A stretch of 64,000 nt of DNA, taken from assembly GCF_965363235.1 (NCBI RefSeq), contig NC_134841.1:59479078-59543077 (forward strand), written 5' to 3'. The DNA comes from Mytilus galloprovincialis. Lineage: Eukaryota; Mollusca; Bivalvia; Mytilida; Mytilidae. How positions within the stretch are numbered: the stretch's first letter is position 1; every line of letters starts with the position of its first letter. The translations under genes and the position numbers were made by a program. Positions 45,740 through 58,958 of this stretch are shown here, one piece after another. A model generated the notes under the pieces. It ran no database searches, was not told where the DNA came from, and saw only the letters and a list, made by a program, of their open reading frames with translations.

Positions 45740-47010
45740 TTAACAAACCCTTGTATTTCTACACATTTCAAAAGTTTTTTGCAGAAACTATGATCAAGAG
45801 AAACTGTAAAGCAAAAATAGTCAGCACAAATAAAACTACTATTCAATAAACATGTCCTAGACGGTCAATTGATTTCTTATATGAATTATTGTCCTTGGAG
45901 GATGATATTTACATTTTTTTTATATAGTCGATTGAGAACCTTTGAAATAAACATAATTATTCTAATATGACATGCTTTTTTTTCGAAAAATTGGTTGCAC
46001 ATGCGTATATTGACTACTGCAGAATAATGAATTTTATCAAATTGGCATGCATTTAATATATAATTTATTAACTTAAATTCATTTATAATTAGTTATGACT
46101 GTAATGTGTTGCACTACGAAATTGACATATTTAACCTACATATGAAAAAAAGTCATGCTGGCTGTTCAAAAGACCTCCTTCTGAAAAATCAGTGTCAGTT
46201 GTTTGCCTCTTTACAAACAAAAAATGTAGGTTCATGGAAGAGCCAACACAAACGTTCTACACTTATACACATCGGACATAGAAATAGCCTTAATTGTCCT
46301 ATTAAATCAGAATCGAATTAATTGATGCAAGCTATACCTTATTGTAGTTTTAAAATGGGTAGGCATTATAATAGTGTTATTTCAGCTCTCACTACCGCTC
46401 TGGCAAAAATAATCAAGAATATAATGCCAACCCATGTTAAAACTACAATAAATTATGGCTCATAAAAATAAATGATTTACCGATCAGTCAGCATGGCAAT
46501 AATTAGTTTACCACTTGATCTCTTGTATGAGTTAAAGAACTTGGAAGACAATTTTTATCATCTCTTTTTCTATTTCTGAAACTAAGAAATTGAGAGAAAC
46601 TAGACTGCAAAAAGGTTCAGCCCCAAAAGATCTACGAACAAGTCAACATGGTTATAATCGTTAATGATACGAGTTATTGCCCTTGGAGCACGATTTTCCC
46701 CCATATTTGTGATAGACTATAGCAGATAGAGAGAAACTTATTGTTGTTTAAAAGTTAAAAGATGAGCAAAGTAAGATCTACAAAATGTCTAATTGATGGA
46801 ATTAGTCAAATGCCCTCTTTTAGAAGTTATTGTCCTTGAAAGGCGATTTCACCCCATTTTATGTTTTTAACAAGAGTAGGAAACATGTAAATAGCAAAAA
46901 AATGTTTAGCCCAATATAATCTTCTACTATTAAGTCAATATGGCCTAAACCATCCACTGATCCTTTACATGAGAAATAGTCCTTGTAAGACAATTTGGTG
47001 TGTTCCCATT
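45740..47010 (+). repeat. Degenerate tandem repeat (about 145-bp units), interrupted
   Basis: Units marked by CCTTGGAGNNNGATTTT-type strings occur near 45889, 46538, 46674, 46829 and 46977. The last four are spaced 136-155 bp. They share AAGTCAACATGG and GAGTTATTGCCC motifs. The first unit is separated from the rest by about 500 bp that contains the hairpin at 46341-46449. Confidence 0.65.
46341..46449. repeat. Short hairpin element
   Basis: Two 30-bp arms starting ATTGTAGTTTTAA and matching at 28 of 30 positions flank a loop of about 49 bp. This is consistent with a small MITE. Confidence 0.75.
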
Positions 47011-47162
47011 TCGCCTTAGTTGTGAATTCCAGGTAAAAAAGGTAAAAAATATACTAAGGCCAGATGGGAATTGTACTAAGGCGAAATGTGAATTAAGATG
47101 AAAAAATTAAATAAACAAATTAAACCTCTGTGTTTTTATAACAATATAAACAACAAGTAATT

Positions 47163-47831
47163 AGGGATTCAATCTCCTGAAAAACATAGCCAACCAACAT
47201 AATCTCAACTTTCATCCAGACAGAGTGAGCCTTAACTTTGAATGTGCATCAAGAAATGCAGTATCTCATGTCTTTCCAAACGCAGAACTCAAAGGTTGTT
47301 TGTTCCACTACGCAAAAGCAATATGGAAAAAGACACAGGAATATGGGCTGCAAACTCAGTATAAAGATGTCCCAGATGTCAACAAACTCGTCCGTCGTGC
47401 AGCAGCTTTACCATTACTGCCCTTAGATCGTGTGGAAGACTACTGGTTACATGCCTTGGAAAATGCACCACAGTCAGATGCTTGCACCAAATTAACGTTC
47501 TGACATGGATAGACCAACCTGGAACCACCACCTAACAGAAGGACCCAGAACAAATAATCACTTAGAGGGCTGGCATAACAAGTTAAAAAAGAGAGTAAAA
47601 ACTGCACATCCAAATATATTCGAAATAATTAATGTGTTCAAGAAAGAGCAAGCAGCTAACGAGGTAAAGAAAGTACAATATGCAGCAGGTGGCAAGATGC
47701 GGGGAAAAGCAAAGAAGTATAGGGAAATAGAAGAAAGATTCGCAACTTTGAAGGCATCCCTACACAATGGCACGAAAGACTATATTCAGTATGGTGATGC
47801 AGCATATTATATCCTCAAACTTGGAAATTAA
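47163..47831 (+). pseudogene. MULE transposase fragment, frameshifted
   Basis: From about 47163 the frame reads LLKNIANQHNLNFHPDRVSL, then NFECASRNAVSHVFPNAELK, GCLFHYAKAIWKKTQEYGL and LPLLPLDRVEDYW. This is the second half of a Mutator-like (MULE) transposase domain, with the C..H of GCLFH and the FECA position corresponding to the catalytic DFE-type region. The frame stops at 47503 and resumes one base out of register at 47505 with MDRPTWNHHLTEGPRTNNHL, EGWHNKLKKRV, the conserved RTNNHLEGWH motif of the family. It ends at TAA (47829-47831). The N-terminal DNA-binding domain, usually FLYWCH-like, is absent. The two frames together are about 220 residues, against more than 400 for complete proteins, so it is a broken, partial copy. 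Confidence 0.85.
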
Positions 47832-47834
47832 ATG

Positions 47835-48480
47835 AACTTTGAACATTAAAATGTGTAAATCAGTGTCTTGTATTTCACAATATGAACTTTATGGAAATAC
47901 TTCTCATGTTTTATGTATTGCAATGTAGTGCTTTTTCTCATGCTATTATAATAACATTGTGCTTTGAATTCAGTGCTGATTGAAATTAAATATTTGTTAT
48001 GATAGTTTGATATTTGTCTTTATTTTTCATAAAAATATGAAATATCCATATCCAATTTGTCATCTCTACTAAGACTTTGTTTAAAAAATATTACACACGT
48101 GTATACAATTTCAGAAAAAAAAAGAACAACTGAAAAAAAAGTGGGACAAAAAAAATAAACAAAAAATTTAAAAAATATATCTTCTTTTAAATTGTATTTC
48201 ATGGTCATATTTGACATCAAAATAACAAATGTCAACTAATTGCAATACAAACAAAACATAACTTAATTACATTGGTAAAACATATGAATTCACAATTTTA
48301 ATCCATGTCATTCTTAATTTTCTGCTTGTAATCTGTAACACGATAATGTATATATAGAAATCTAGTCCACATTAACACACATTCTGATCATATGATGGCA
48401 TTGTTAAACAATAGCTGATATATCTATGGAAAAACCTTGACTCAAAATAGATGCAACACTTATAATAAGGTCACAGCTAT
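47835..48480. other. No gene recognised
   Basis: AT-rich downstream sequence of the transposase fragment, with poly-A tracts near 48115-48165. No exon is supported. Confidence 0.5.
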
Positions 48481-48700
48481 ATATGACCCATACCATGTAA
48501 TAGAGGGACGGTTAAACTCATAGATCGAAAACAAAACTGACAACGCCATGGCTAAAAATGAAAAAGACACCCAGGCAATTTATAGTACACAAAACATACC
48601 ATGGAAAACTAAAGACTAAGAAACACGAACCCCAACAAAAGATGGGGATGATCTCATGTGCTCCGAAAAGGTAGGCAGACCATACTCCACATGTGGCACC
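48480..48700 (+). repeat. Dispersed repeat copy (related to 9690-9830)
   Basis: Shares ACTGACAACGCCATGGC, ACCATGGAAAACTAA and AACACGAACCCC with the earlier copy and extends further (GATCTCATGTGCTCCG, CCACATGTGGCACCCG). I recall the latter as part of a common mussel repeat. Confidence 0.6.
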
Positions 48701-50515
48701 CGTTATGTTGCTCTCACGGTAACGTTACAGCACACATGGCCTTGTGCACCAAATGCTACAGTCAAAGGGAGCAAAAAAACGTTGTTTTTTTTAAATCAGA
48801 TCGCTATTCTAGTATTTGAATGTTGTTTTCAACTTTTCCTTTTGCCTCAATATCATAGTCTTGCAATGGTCCTATGTAGTGCTGTAGTTCAATAAATTGT
48901 TACTGTCCTTATTGGTGCCGTCGTTCTTCTGTTTTAGTACAAATATAACCTAGCAATATTCATTAGATACACATAAAATACTGCTATTAACCAACTAAAC
49001 TGGACAATATACGCAGCACGCATAGAGCACTACATATATCATATATAAGTGACATGTATGCCATAAAACAGTAAAAAGCTGATCAAGTTAAATCTTGATT
49101 CAATCAGATTATTTATTTGCGGTTGTTATAGTGCCGTCATATTTACGATTTTGAAGACTTTTTCCTATCTTTTGAAAACAACCACATAATCACTTAAATT
49201 TATCATCTTTGTCACAATAGCCTTTCGTGAACTTTTTAAGTTTTTGAACTATATCCGAATAAGAAAAACACAATTTGACTTGAGAACGTCATTCTAAATT
49301 GTACACAGAATTACATCTAACCATTTGTTTTGTCCAGTTTTCATAATGTGCATTTCTGTGATCCAGTCGTCGTTTTGACGATTTTTTGTTGTTCTTGGCT
49401 GTGACGTAGACGAAAGTGATTTAGTTGATTGGTGTTTGCTTAACGCCAACTAGTTTTTTAAAGTCAATAGTTTCTAGGAAAATCTAAAAATTTGAAAGGA
49501 TGTTTCTTCATTGCAACAAAGCAGAACCGATAGCAAAATCTTGATATTTTTTTTTCTTCATTTTTCATTATTTTTCTGATAAATTGACATAGTTTTTGAC
49601 ATTCTACACCATACTTGAACACTAATAGAATGAATCACAGAAGAGTTATTAGCAGAACCTTCTTACGAAATTTTTACCAGAGAAATTCTTTGGCGCGAGC
49701 CTCAGCGCAGAAGTGTTATTGCTTTTACAATAACAGAGTTTTTGAATTACACACTATATACTGTAAGTTATGTTCTCATAAGATCGTGTGGATAAGGGCA
49801 AGGACATCACTGTTATTATAAGATCATTTGGATAAAGTGAAAGAAAGTTAAACTGTTAAAGAAACTTGATTTAAAAAATGAAAATATAAAAAACGGTGAC
49901 TACACCCCAGCGATTGAAGAACAAAGAATAAATAATACGTTAAAAGTTAAATATTGTTTTTCTCTAATACTTATTTATGAAATGATTTAATTTTGTTTTC
50001 AAAACTTATAGTCTTGTCGTCAAATACCATGCGTCCTTTTACGTTTAGCGACGTCAAATTTTTATAATCGGTTCGAGGATCAATTACGTGTTTTATTTGA
50101 TTGTAAAAACAAATCCTGCTGTGACTTTGTTGTTGTTTAGAAAGTCGATTGGTCACTTAAAATAACATCGGACAGACCACGTAAAGATTTAATCGTTGGT
50201 ATGTAAATTTGAATGGACAATACGTCCACCTAGGAGATTCGAGGTCATTTTAGGTCCAAAAGCTACATGTAGATATACGTTAAGATTTAAATCTTGTTTA
50301 TTGTTGAAACCTTTCTATTTTCGACGAATATTTTCCTTTGATATATAAATATAGTTGAAGCATCTGCAATATACCACATTCAAGTTACAAGTCTTTAACA
50401 AAGGTAAGAGAAATATTCGTATCAAAACAATTGCTTTACATAATATATATGCCATATTTTAAATAAGAATAGTTCATCTTTGGACTTCTTTTCTGAGTGA
50501 GCTGGTACATTTGTT
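48700..50515. other. No gene recognised
   Basis: AT-rich, with short frames only. A fragment near 49425-49455 resembles a SINE tail (TGATTGGTGTTTGCTTAACG). Otherwise nothing identifiable. Confidence 0.45.
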
Positions 50516-50519
50516 TTTT

Positions 50520-53500
50520 AATAATAATAATCTTTATTGCAGAAACATGAAACCCTGACGAGTTAAAATGCAAACATACATGAAGTACATTGTATACAAA
50601 AATAACAAGAAGCATAATACATGATAAATGTTTTAAACAAATGGAGATGATATTAATAACATATATCTATATCTATATATATATATAATTGACCAATGTG
50701 GACCTTATTTTCGCAATTCCATAGATTGCTTTATATAGTATACAACACTAGACAAAATATCTTTATTGGGATCTAGAATAGTTTTTAAGTTTAGAGTTTG
50801 AGTAAAGCTGGTTAAAATTATGATAATGGGTTTTAATTGCATTTATAAGGGACTGTCTTACATTACTGTTAATTTGGCAATGAAGGAAAAAATGTAAGGA
50901 AAAAATGTTCCTCATCATCTTAAATTTTACAAACTTTGCAGTCTGTGTTCTCTTTGAAATTATTTTATAACGTCCTAATTCAATTTCCAAATTATGATCA
51001 CTTACACGTAGTTTTGTTAAAGGTTGACGACTATTAAAATTGTTTAGATTGTGCAAGTAGTCCTCGAATTTAATTTCATTTTTAAGTTTACTATAAAGAT
51101 AAAGTTTTGAACTGTTATCAATATTTGAAAGTTTTTTAAGAGTGATGTTGTTATACTTTTCCTTCACAATATGTTTAAAAGTTTTTTTAAGTGAATTTTT
51201 TAAAAGTTTAAAAGGTATATCAAAATCAACATATTCTTCTTCATCAATATTAAATTCTTTAAAATTATGCTTGGCAAAAGTGTACCAAGTATATATTCCA
51301 TCTTCAGACATAGACTTATTTACTGCAAAAGCTTTTTTAACAAGAGGGTTTATTTCATGGCAGTTTATTCTACAAAAATATAATAAAACTTCAGTTTTAC
51401 AAAATTTATGAAGCACTTTCTCAAAGCTGAATCTATCTGTCAAAGATAAAATATCACATTTAGTTCCATGCAAAGTGGCTCTATTTATGGCTAAAAAAAT
51501 TGAGTAATAATCTTCCATAAATCAGATCTCGCTATTATATAAAATTATGGGTTTAATTAGTGAATAAGATAATTTACATGATAGATCAACAGGGACATGA
51601 TGAAAATTAGACATATATTTTTTAATGAAAATAACGCTTTAAGCGCTTTCTTGGATAGTTCATGTGTAGATCTGTTAAATTTTCCTTTATTATCAATAAT
51701 GTTCCCAAGAAAATTATACTCTTTAACTTCAATTAACTAATTTTGTTTATAAGAAAATTTTGACTCAAAAGAATCTCTAGAATGAAAAATCATAATTTTT
51801 GTTTTATTTGTATTTACAGTCAGTTGCCATTTGTAGCAATATTTTTCCAGTTTACTAGTATTCAAAGCAGGTTGTAAACCGTTTTGTAATTCTGATAATC
51901 ATTAAAAGATCATCAGCAAAACTAAGACTACTTATTGATGTTTTATCTATGGACACAGGATCACATTATGTCCCATTAAAAATTGAATGGAGATCATTAA
52001 TAAAACAATTAAACAATGTTGGACTCAAACTGACCCTTGTTTGGCCCCTTTATTTATTTTAAAAAATCAGATTGTTTATTATCTATTTTAACTGAAGATT
52101 CACAACACTAATATACATATCTATAATTACTGCATACACTTCAAAGTTTAGCGATACAATTTTGAAGGGAAATCCCCTATAGTTATTAATATCTAGCTTG
52201 TCTCCAGCTTTATGAATAAGTATGGTAAAAGATTTTCTCCAGTTTGATGGATATTTACCAGAATCAAGAATTAAATTTAAAAGCTTAGTAATAGCTTTAC
52301 AAGTAACAACACCACTATATTTAATAATTTCATTACAAATTTGGTCTGGACCAGAGCTTTTCCAAGTTTTTAATTTTTGTATACATTTATTTACTTCATT
52401 GATAGTAAAAAGTTTATCAGTTACCTCATTGAATAAAAGTGCATCAGTTTCATTCAATATATCGGTTTCAATTTTAATTTAAATTCTTTATTATAGTTTA
52501 CAGTCTCTCCTTGATGCTTAAAATGATCAATAATTTCTGGAAAACCAGCTTGAAGCTCAATTTTATTATTAGTGTTCTCATATTTTAATGATTTTTATAA
52601 TTTCCAATATTGTTTGGGGTCTGTATCTCTAAGGGCTGAAAGCTGACTAAATATTTCCCTTTTAAATTGATTTTTCTTTCATTTTATTATTTTTTTACAT
52701 TGTTTACAGTGACCTAAAAAATTATTTCTCAAATTGAGGTTATAAGGATTTATTCGTAATAATTTGGCTAGATTTGATACAGTTTTCTTTACATCAGCTA
52801 GTACTCTATCTTCCCGTGGCTTTTTATTTTTTAATTTCTTTTTACGAAAGGATTTAATAATTTTACATGAGCGCATGGTTAGTGTTTTAACTATATTATT
52901 TAGTTGTTGTTATGCTCTCTCAACAATTTATTTCAAACAGTGTATTTTCATAACCAAGTATTTCATCTCTAGTGTTGCTTTCTTTTAAAACAGTATATAA
53001 TTTTTCCTTAGAAATAGTCTCCCAGTTAAATGTCATATCTATCTCACTATATTTTCTGTCTATATTCATATTTTGCTTGGATATAAGACCTTTTAAAAAG
53101 ACTACAATTTGAGCATGATTTGATAAATATATAGGTTCTAATATTTGAAAAAAACTAACAGAGTTAATAAGGTCCACACTGGTCAAGGCATATAGTCAAC
53201 AGTACTACACCCACTGAGTTTAAAACGTGTCATATTTCCCGGCATATCACCAATAAAACGACCGTTCAAAACTCTTAGCTGAGACTCAGAGGTGACAAAG
53301 AGATCAATCAATTGCTGGCCTTGGGAATTAAAAACTTTATCTTAAAAATTTCTTTCTATATTAAAATCTTTAACATAGTCCTCTGGAAGTATATCTTGTA
53401 GAGAGCTATGAATTTTATTCTTATCTGCAATAAAATCATCATGATTTGCAATTCGAGCATTCAAATCCCCAATTACCAGAACATTACCTTTATCAGATAC

Positions 53501-53940
53501 TTGGGTAATTTCTGCCTCCAATTTCAAGAAATCATCATCATAGTGGGGAGAATTTAGTGGGGGGATGTAAGTAAATAAATCTTTTTCAAGGCCAAAAAAG
53601 TTCTTATCTAATTTAATCCATAAACGGTTTTTTGATGACGTTAAATCTTTCATTTCAATTATCCCTTTATGAATATGGGATTTATAAAGAATAATAATTC
53701 CACCGCTAAATCGTCTAGAGCGTCTATTCTTTTTTCTATATTTTTGAAAATTTTTAAAATCAGGTATGTTTGAAGTATTATCATACTTCAGACAAGACAT
53801 ACATTGATCATCTCTGTACTTTTCTCCCAAACCATTTACATTCCAAGATCCTATAGATAAGTTATTCATATTCATAAAAAATAATAATGGTGCAAATTCA
53901 CATACAAGTAGCATGATATGGTTCTAAGAAAGATAACTCT
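50520..53940 (-). pseudogene. Degenerate LINE copy (endonuclease and reverse transcriptase)
   Basis: Minus-strand pieces appear in the expected order. Endonuclease start (53914-53342): NLSIGSWNVNGLGEKYRDD, YIPPLNSPHYDDDF and NVLVIGDLNARI. Linkers: 53186-52920 and 52876-52679. Reverse transcriptase start (52457-52083): KLKTWKSSGPDQICNEIIKY and HKAGDKLDINNYRG. A motif-B remnant KGAKQGSV lies near 52040 and an FADD active-site remnant near 51920. The C-terminal region is at 51518-50763. Numerous stops and shifts separate the pieces. The 3' end near 50520-50545 has a repeated ATT-type tail. The order matches the intact LINE at 3596-7282, but the sequence is clearly a different lineage. It keeps the endonuclease N terminus that the intact copy lost. 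Confidence 0.85.
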
Positions 53941-55900
53941 AAATTTATTGCTTTACCCATCTAAAGCTAACCATTCTTTGGATTATTTCCAGATTTAATA
54001 TAAAAACAAAAGAAAACAATAAACTTGAAGTTATAAATTGCCTGCATTAATGTGTATTTCAATTGAATTATACTGAAATGTGTGTTCTTTAAAAACTATA
54101 TTAATCTTTCTTTGAATAGGAAAATAGTCAAGTAAATTTCATGTTTGACTCATATTATTTATCGATAAAGCAATGTTTTTGATTTTAAGAATATGATTGT
54201 CTGGCAAGCAATATAAATTAATTTCAAAAATATCTATACACAGATATTTTTACAAGGAAGTCTAAATGAAGTGTTAGGTTATTTAACAAAGAATTATAAA
54301 TATATTTGAATGTATCAAAAGGAACAATACTTTATCTTTCTCATACAACTTTTCTATGATTATGTTTAAGAAAACTTCTGATATTTGAAATTATATCAAT
54401 ATAAGATTTATGTATAAGGGTCACAATTCTATTAACAAGGAATAGACATACATGCAGTTTATTTACTGTAGTACTATTTATGAAAAATATAGTGGAATTC
54501 TTTAGTCATTTCTCTTCTAATTTTATATTTAAATTAAGCCAAGTTTAAAAATTAAAAATATTCTGGTTAAATTATGGATTTGTTTCTGTAATAATCAGTA
54601 ATTTAGTAGATATCAGTTGACACTTTGCAAAATTATGGACTTGATTAAAGTTTTTGAAGATTTCTGAATCAAGTTATCGATGGGAAGTTTTAAAATATAT
54701 ATGTTGAAAATCATGTCAGTACCGCAGTTTCGAGACGACTACCGAGATAACGATACCGTCGGACACAAACAGTCCTCGAGCAGTGGTATCAACCGAGTAC
54801 TAGTGATTTCATATAACACTTTAGAAACGCATTTTGGGGGTTTACCTTCCCCATATAACACTTGAAGACAGCATAAGTTTGATTAACTTGTATCCACTCC
54901 TTTTGTATATTTACGCATTTTGAAATATGTTTAAACTATGTACAACAGAAAAAAGAAAGAAGGAATAGGGAAAAAGCAACTCATTACCTTTGCATGCTGA
55001 TTGCTTTGTAGATTAAACAGTATGAGATAAAAATATATTAGGAATTATCAATAACAGTTTAATTCAATGACCCAGTCATAAAACCATAGATGATTTTAAC
55101 TCAGTATAGCCAACAGGATGTTTTGCTCTAATTGTGCTATCATAACCACGTTGAAAAAGAACATTGCATATGTTGACACATCCGCAAACTACTACATAAA
55201 ACCATTTAGTACGTTGATTTCCGAGAAATAATATTAACTGAGTTATTTGTACTTTTATAAAACCCCGACCAATACCGAAAGGGTTGATATGTTCTCGAGT
55301 TTGATGGACACAATTAAATAATTAATGTGTTGATAAGATTTTAAAAGTTTCTTCATTTAATTGATTGGTGTTTGGTTTACGTTGCACGAACGTTAAATGA
55401 TGTTTTATCTCATGTAGCTTTATCTTATATATGTCAGCGATGGGATATTTGATGCTGACTTCCAATTGATAATAGTTATTTACTGTTGCTATTCGGTATG
55501 TCGAAACCAAAATAGCGTGAACGAAAGTATTGCTATTGGCTCGAAAGGGGTCTGGTATACGATCTTGAACTTATTTAAACAGTTCAACCTCCATGAATCC
55601 TAAAAATCTTTCATAATCAGAATACGGATCAAATACAATATCTTAACAATTATTAAAAACTCATAATATTACTGAGACCCGTTTTGGTTACACCAAAGGA
55701 TCGAAAACTGATTTCCATTTGTTTTTATGTCATATAAGCACGCATCATAAATCAGAAAATGTATTTTTTTTATGGCGTTTGACACAACTAATGGCGGAAT
55801 TTTGCCTCGCTTATTACATCTTAGCAAGATCTGCTGTTACAATGTATAACAATCAACCTGTTTTAATGGCACACATGTATGGCACGCCTGAACCACTTTT
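53940..55900. other. No gene recognised
   Basis: AT-rich sequence, possibly including the 5' UTR of the degenerate LINE near its left edge. Short frames have no domains. A SINE-tail-like string lies near 55360 (TTGATTGGTGTTTGG). Confidence 0.45.
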
Positions 55901-55904
55901 ATAG

Positions 55905-56190
55905 ATAATCTTAGACTAGGATTTTCTCAGATAAACTTGGATTATCTCACTATTTTACATTAAGCTCAGATAAACCGGGATTATCTCGATTTTTTCTCAG
56001 ATAATCCCGCTTTATCTCAGAATTTTCAGATAAACCGGGATTTTCTCCAGATAATGAATTTTCTATATTTTCTAAGATAAACTAGATTTTTTTCGAATTT
56101 GAATTAAGCTGAGATAATCCTAGTTTATCTGAGATAAACCGGGATTTTCTGAGAAAATCTGGGATTATCTGAAAATTCTGAGAAAATTGA
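55905..56190. repeat. Palindromic-unit array (AGATAAACCGGGATTATCT)
   Basis: About nine to ten degenerate units, each built on GATAAACCGGGATTATC or its complement with CTCAG/CTGAG joints. The best units are imperfect palindromes. The style is the same as the TCGAAATTTCGA arrays but with an unrelated sequence. Confidence 0.85.
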
Positions 56191-57160
56191 TTAACTGAAA
56201 AAAGGAGCCAATAGAAAGTCACGACACATTGAAGGAAAATTTTATGGTCATAAGGGATAGATATAGAAACAATGGTGCATCTATACAGATAGAGAAGAAT
56301 GAGAGATAAGGCTTTTACGGGAAACGTTTTAGAACGTTTAAAATTATAAATTTTATAAAAAAAAACCCAATTGATTCATTCAGGATGTACATGTATTACA
56401 AGTATATCGATAATAATGAAGAATAGAGGGATTGACCACTTGAGAAGTTTGTCTTGAGAGTTTCTTTTAAGAGAATTTAAATGTAATATCCGAATTTTTC
56501 TTTTAAAGATAGTGAAATATGTTACATAAATCTGGCATTCGCACAATTAACTAGGACAAATTACTTAAATGTTGAAATAAGTTGAGCACAGTTGAAATAC
56601 ACCATTTAGAAGTTCTAAAGAGTTTCCTTTTAGAAAGTTATAATCTTATATAAAAAAAGATATCACGCACCGTTTTTCTTTCCGTAATTATGGTGCAGGA
56701 ATTTATCATCCATTTTATTGCTTAATATTACATTTTAGTACTTACATATTGTATTTAGTTAGTTGAAATATAAAGTCAAGTTTTTTGTCAATTAGATAAT
56801 CTAATGATGATGATGATAAATGCCCAATACCTGAAATATTTGTTACCTTATAACTCTATTATATTGTTTATTAGTTTGTTACACTGGGTATTGATCCTTA
56901 AAGGACGCCACATTTTGCATTGCATTAGATCTATATTTTTTAACGTTTTCAAATAAAATAAACTGAATGGATTTTTTAAAATTCTCAAAAGGCTTTAATA
57001 TTAATACAAACAAAACAAAACGTTTATTTAACATTTTGTGCAACTTTTATCTTTATTTTTGTTCTAAGAAAACCTTTCTTGTTTGGTTAACTAGTATGTG
57101 TTGATTACCTTCACTAATCAGTAAAAATCAAACGACCTAATCAAGGATTCGTATAGACCT
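56190..57160. other. No gene recognised
   Basis: AT-rich; contains a short GAT repeat near 56806-56818. No exon is supported. Confidence 0.5.
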
Positions 57161-57164
57161 AATA

Positions 57165-57560
57165 AATGTGTTTATTTAAGTGTCACATATTGATTGTCAT
57201 AAAACATATACAACAATTATAATATTTACACATGAAACAATCAATATCCAGCCATAAATACTGACTTATGAGACACTAACAGTATAAAACTTAATACAAT
57301 TAATGATCAATAGTTAAAACAACTAAACATTATTCATTAAAATTGTTTCTTATACTTATAAAATTTTCCTGTATCGTAGTTCTCATACTTGTAAAATTTT
57401 CAAATATCAAGATTGCTAAAGTGGTCAATATATTTAGAGCATTCGGAAAATAAATTATACCGTAAGTCACTATAAAGTTCACATTCAAGAAGGAAATGTT
57501 TTTCATTTTCTACACAACCAAGTTTAAAGTAATATACTTTTTAAAGATTAACAATGAGCA
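57165..57560 (-). pseudogene. LINE C-terminal remnant
   Basis: On the minus strand, 57530-57410 reads KLGCVENEKHFLLECELYSD, then LRYNLF, ending in a stop. This is the knuckle region found at LINE C termini (compare GDEYHYLCVC in the intact copy). The rest is 3' UTR-like sequence. Confidence 0.65.
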
Positions 57561-57564
57561 GAAT

Positions 57565-58345
57565 GATTGCCGGAAAACGATAAAACAATCTATGTCAAAT
57601 AACCGCTACGTATTGCATCAAAACTCTCGGCACTCTGCATCTAGGGAAAGTTACCGTTAAAAATGCCACACAAAACCCGCTGCATTGGCTTATATGAGTG
57701 AACGTTATATTCGATAACGTCAGGAACGATAACTCATGGCGTAACGTCATTCGGTATCGTGTTACCTTAAAAATATATTTTATTGTTCAAAACAGACAAA
57801 TGGATTTGACACAAGTTTTCAACTTAGTATACCGTCTTCTCTTATAGTTGTTAATTTCTGTGTCATTTGATTTCTTGTGGAGAGTCGTTTCATTGGCAAT
57901 CAAACCACATCTTCTTTTTTTTATATCCAAGACGACGAGTGTAAATAAAAGACGAATAATATGCAAACAAACAGCTTGATTTATGTTTACAACAAAAACA
58001 AAATGAAATACAGAAACAAACACAACCACCCAATGACACTATATGTCCTGACGTGGGGTAGGCACAGGCATTATTGGAAGGGGCTAAAAAAAGTTCTAGT
58101 GCCAACCCCTACCTTAAACTGAAACTGTTCACATGGGATAAGACCGAATTCAGAACTTATTGATAAAATTTGTTGAAAAAGGTTGAGATCAACACAATAC
58201 AGATAGTTGCACTATGTTCATAAAAATGAAAAAGGGGGCTTGGCCTATTCCATAGTTTCTAGAGAAAAACAATGAGGGTTTAGGGGATATAGCGTGGTGA
58301 TAGATATACAGAGTGGTGATTTTATTTAAAAAATCTAAATTGGGA
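57565..58345. other. No gene recognised
   Basis: Short frames only. The stretch GATATACAGAGTGGTGAT near 58305 matches the unit of the tandem repeat at 63400-63545. Confidence 0.45.
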
Positions 58346-58862
58346 TTACAGCCCGTAACAGAGAAGTGATCGAATTCGCGTTTCTTTACCGTCAGAATAA
58401 GTTACGTTATCGACAAACTTATTTCAGAAGTGACATAATTTAATTTTCTTCATCGACAAAATATTTCATGTCCAATGTGTAAGTTTTCATTCTTTAAGTC
58501 GAAGTTTTTTTCTTTATATCGTCTATAATCTCTATACTTTCGTTTCCATGAAAAGGCAAATATAGCTTACGTTTACATAGAACAAGAACGAATTGCACTG
58601 TACATGCTGTAGTTTATACATTGTTTCTTTGAAAGTTGTTATAAAGAATTATTTACATCACTGTATACAGGTTCATTTAATTTTAGAAATAACCGATTAT
58701 TTATTATACACTGTTTGCACTGTGAATATTTATGGGATTCAACACTGTAAAAGTTTTTCTTTCGTCTGATACAGAATACCCCATATCTTTTCTTGTTCAT
58801 ACCTATCTGTTTATTGTGTCCCCGGGATTATGTCAATCATACATTGTTGCAATACCGACATA

Positions 58863-58958
58863 TAAAAAAGAAGATGTGGTATTATTGCCAATGAGACAAC
58901 TATCCACAAAAAGACCTAAATGACACAAACATTAACAACTATAGGTAACCGTACGGTT
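58863..58958 (-). mobile_element. Truncated SINE-like copy
   Basis: AAGAAGATGTGGTATTATTG, CAATGAGACAACTATCCAC and AACTATAGGTAACCGTACGG match 29365-29452. The copy stops at 58958, about one third of the family length. Confidence 0.8.

Noticed and set aside
47225..47503. Functional MULE transposase gene
   Set aside because: Only the second half of the domain, broken by a frameshift, lacking a DNA-binding domain.
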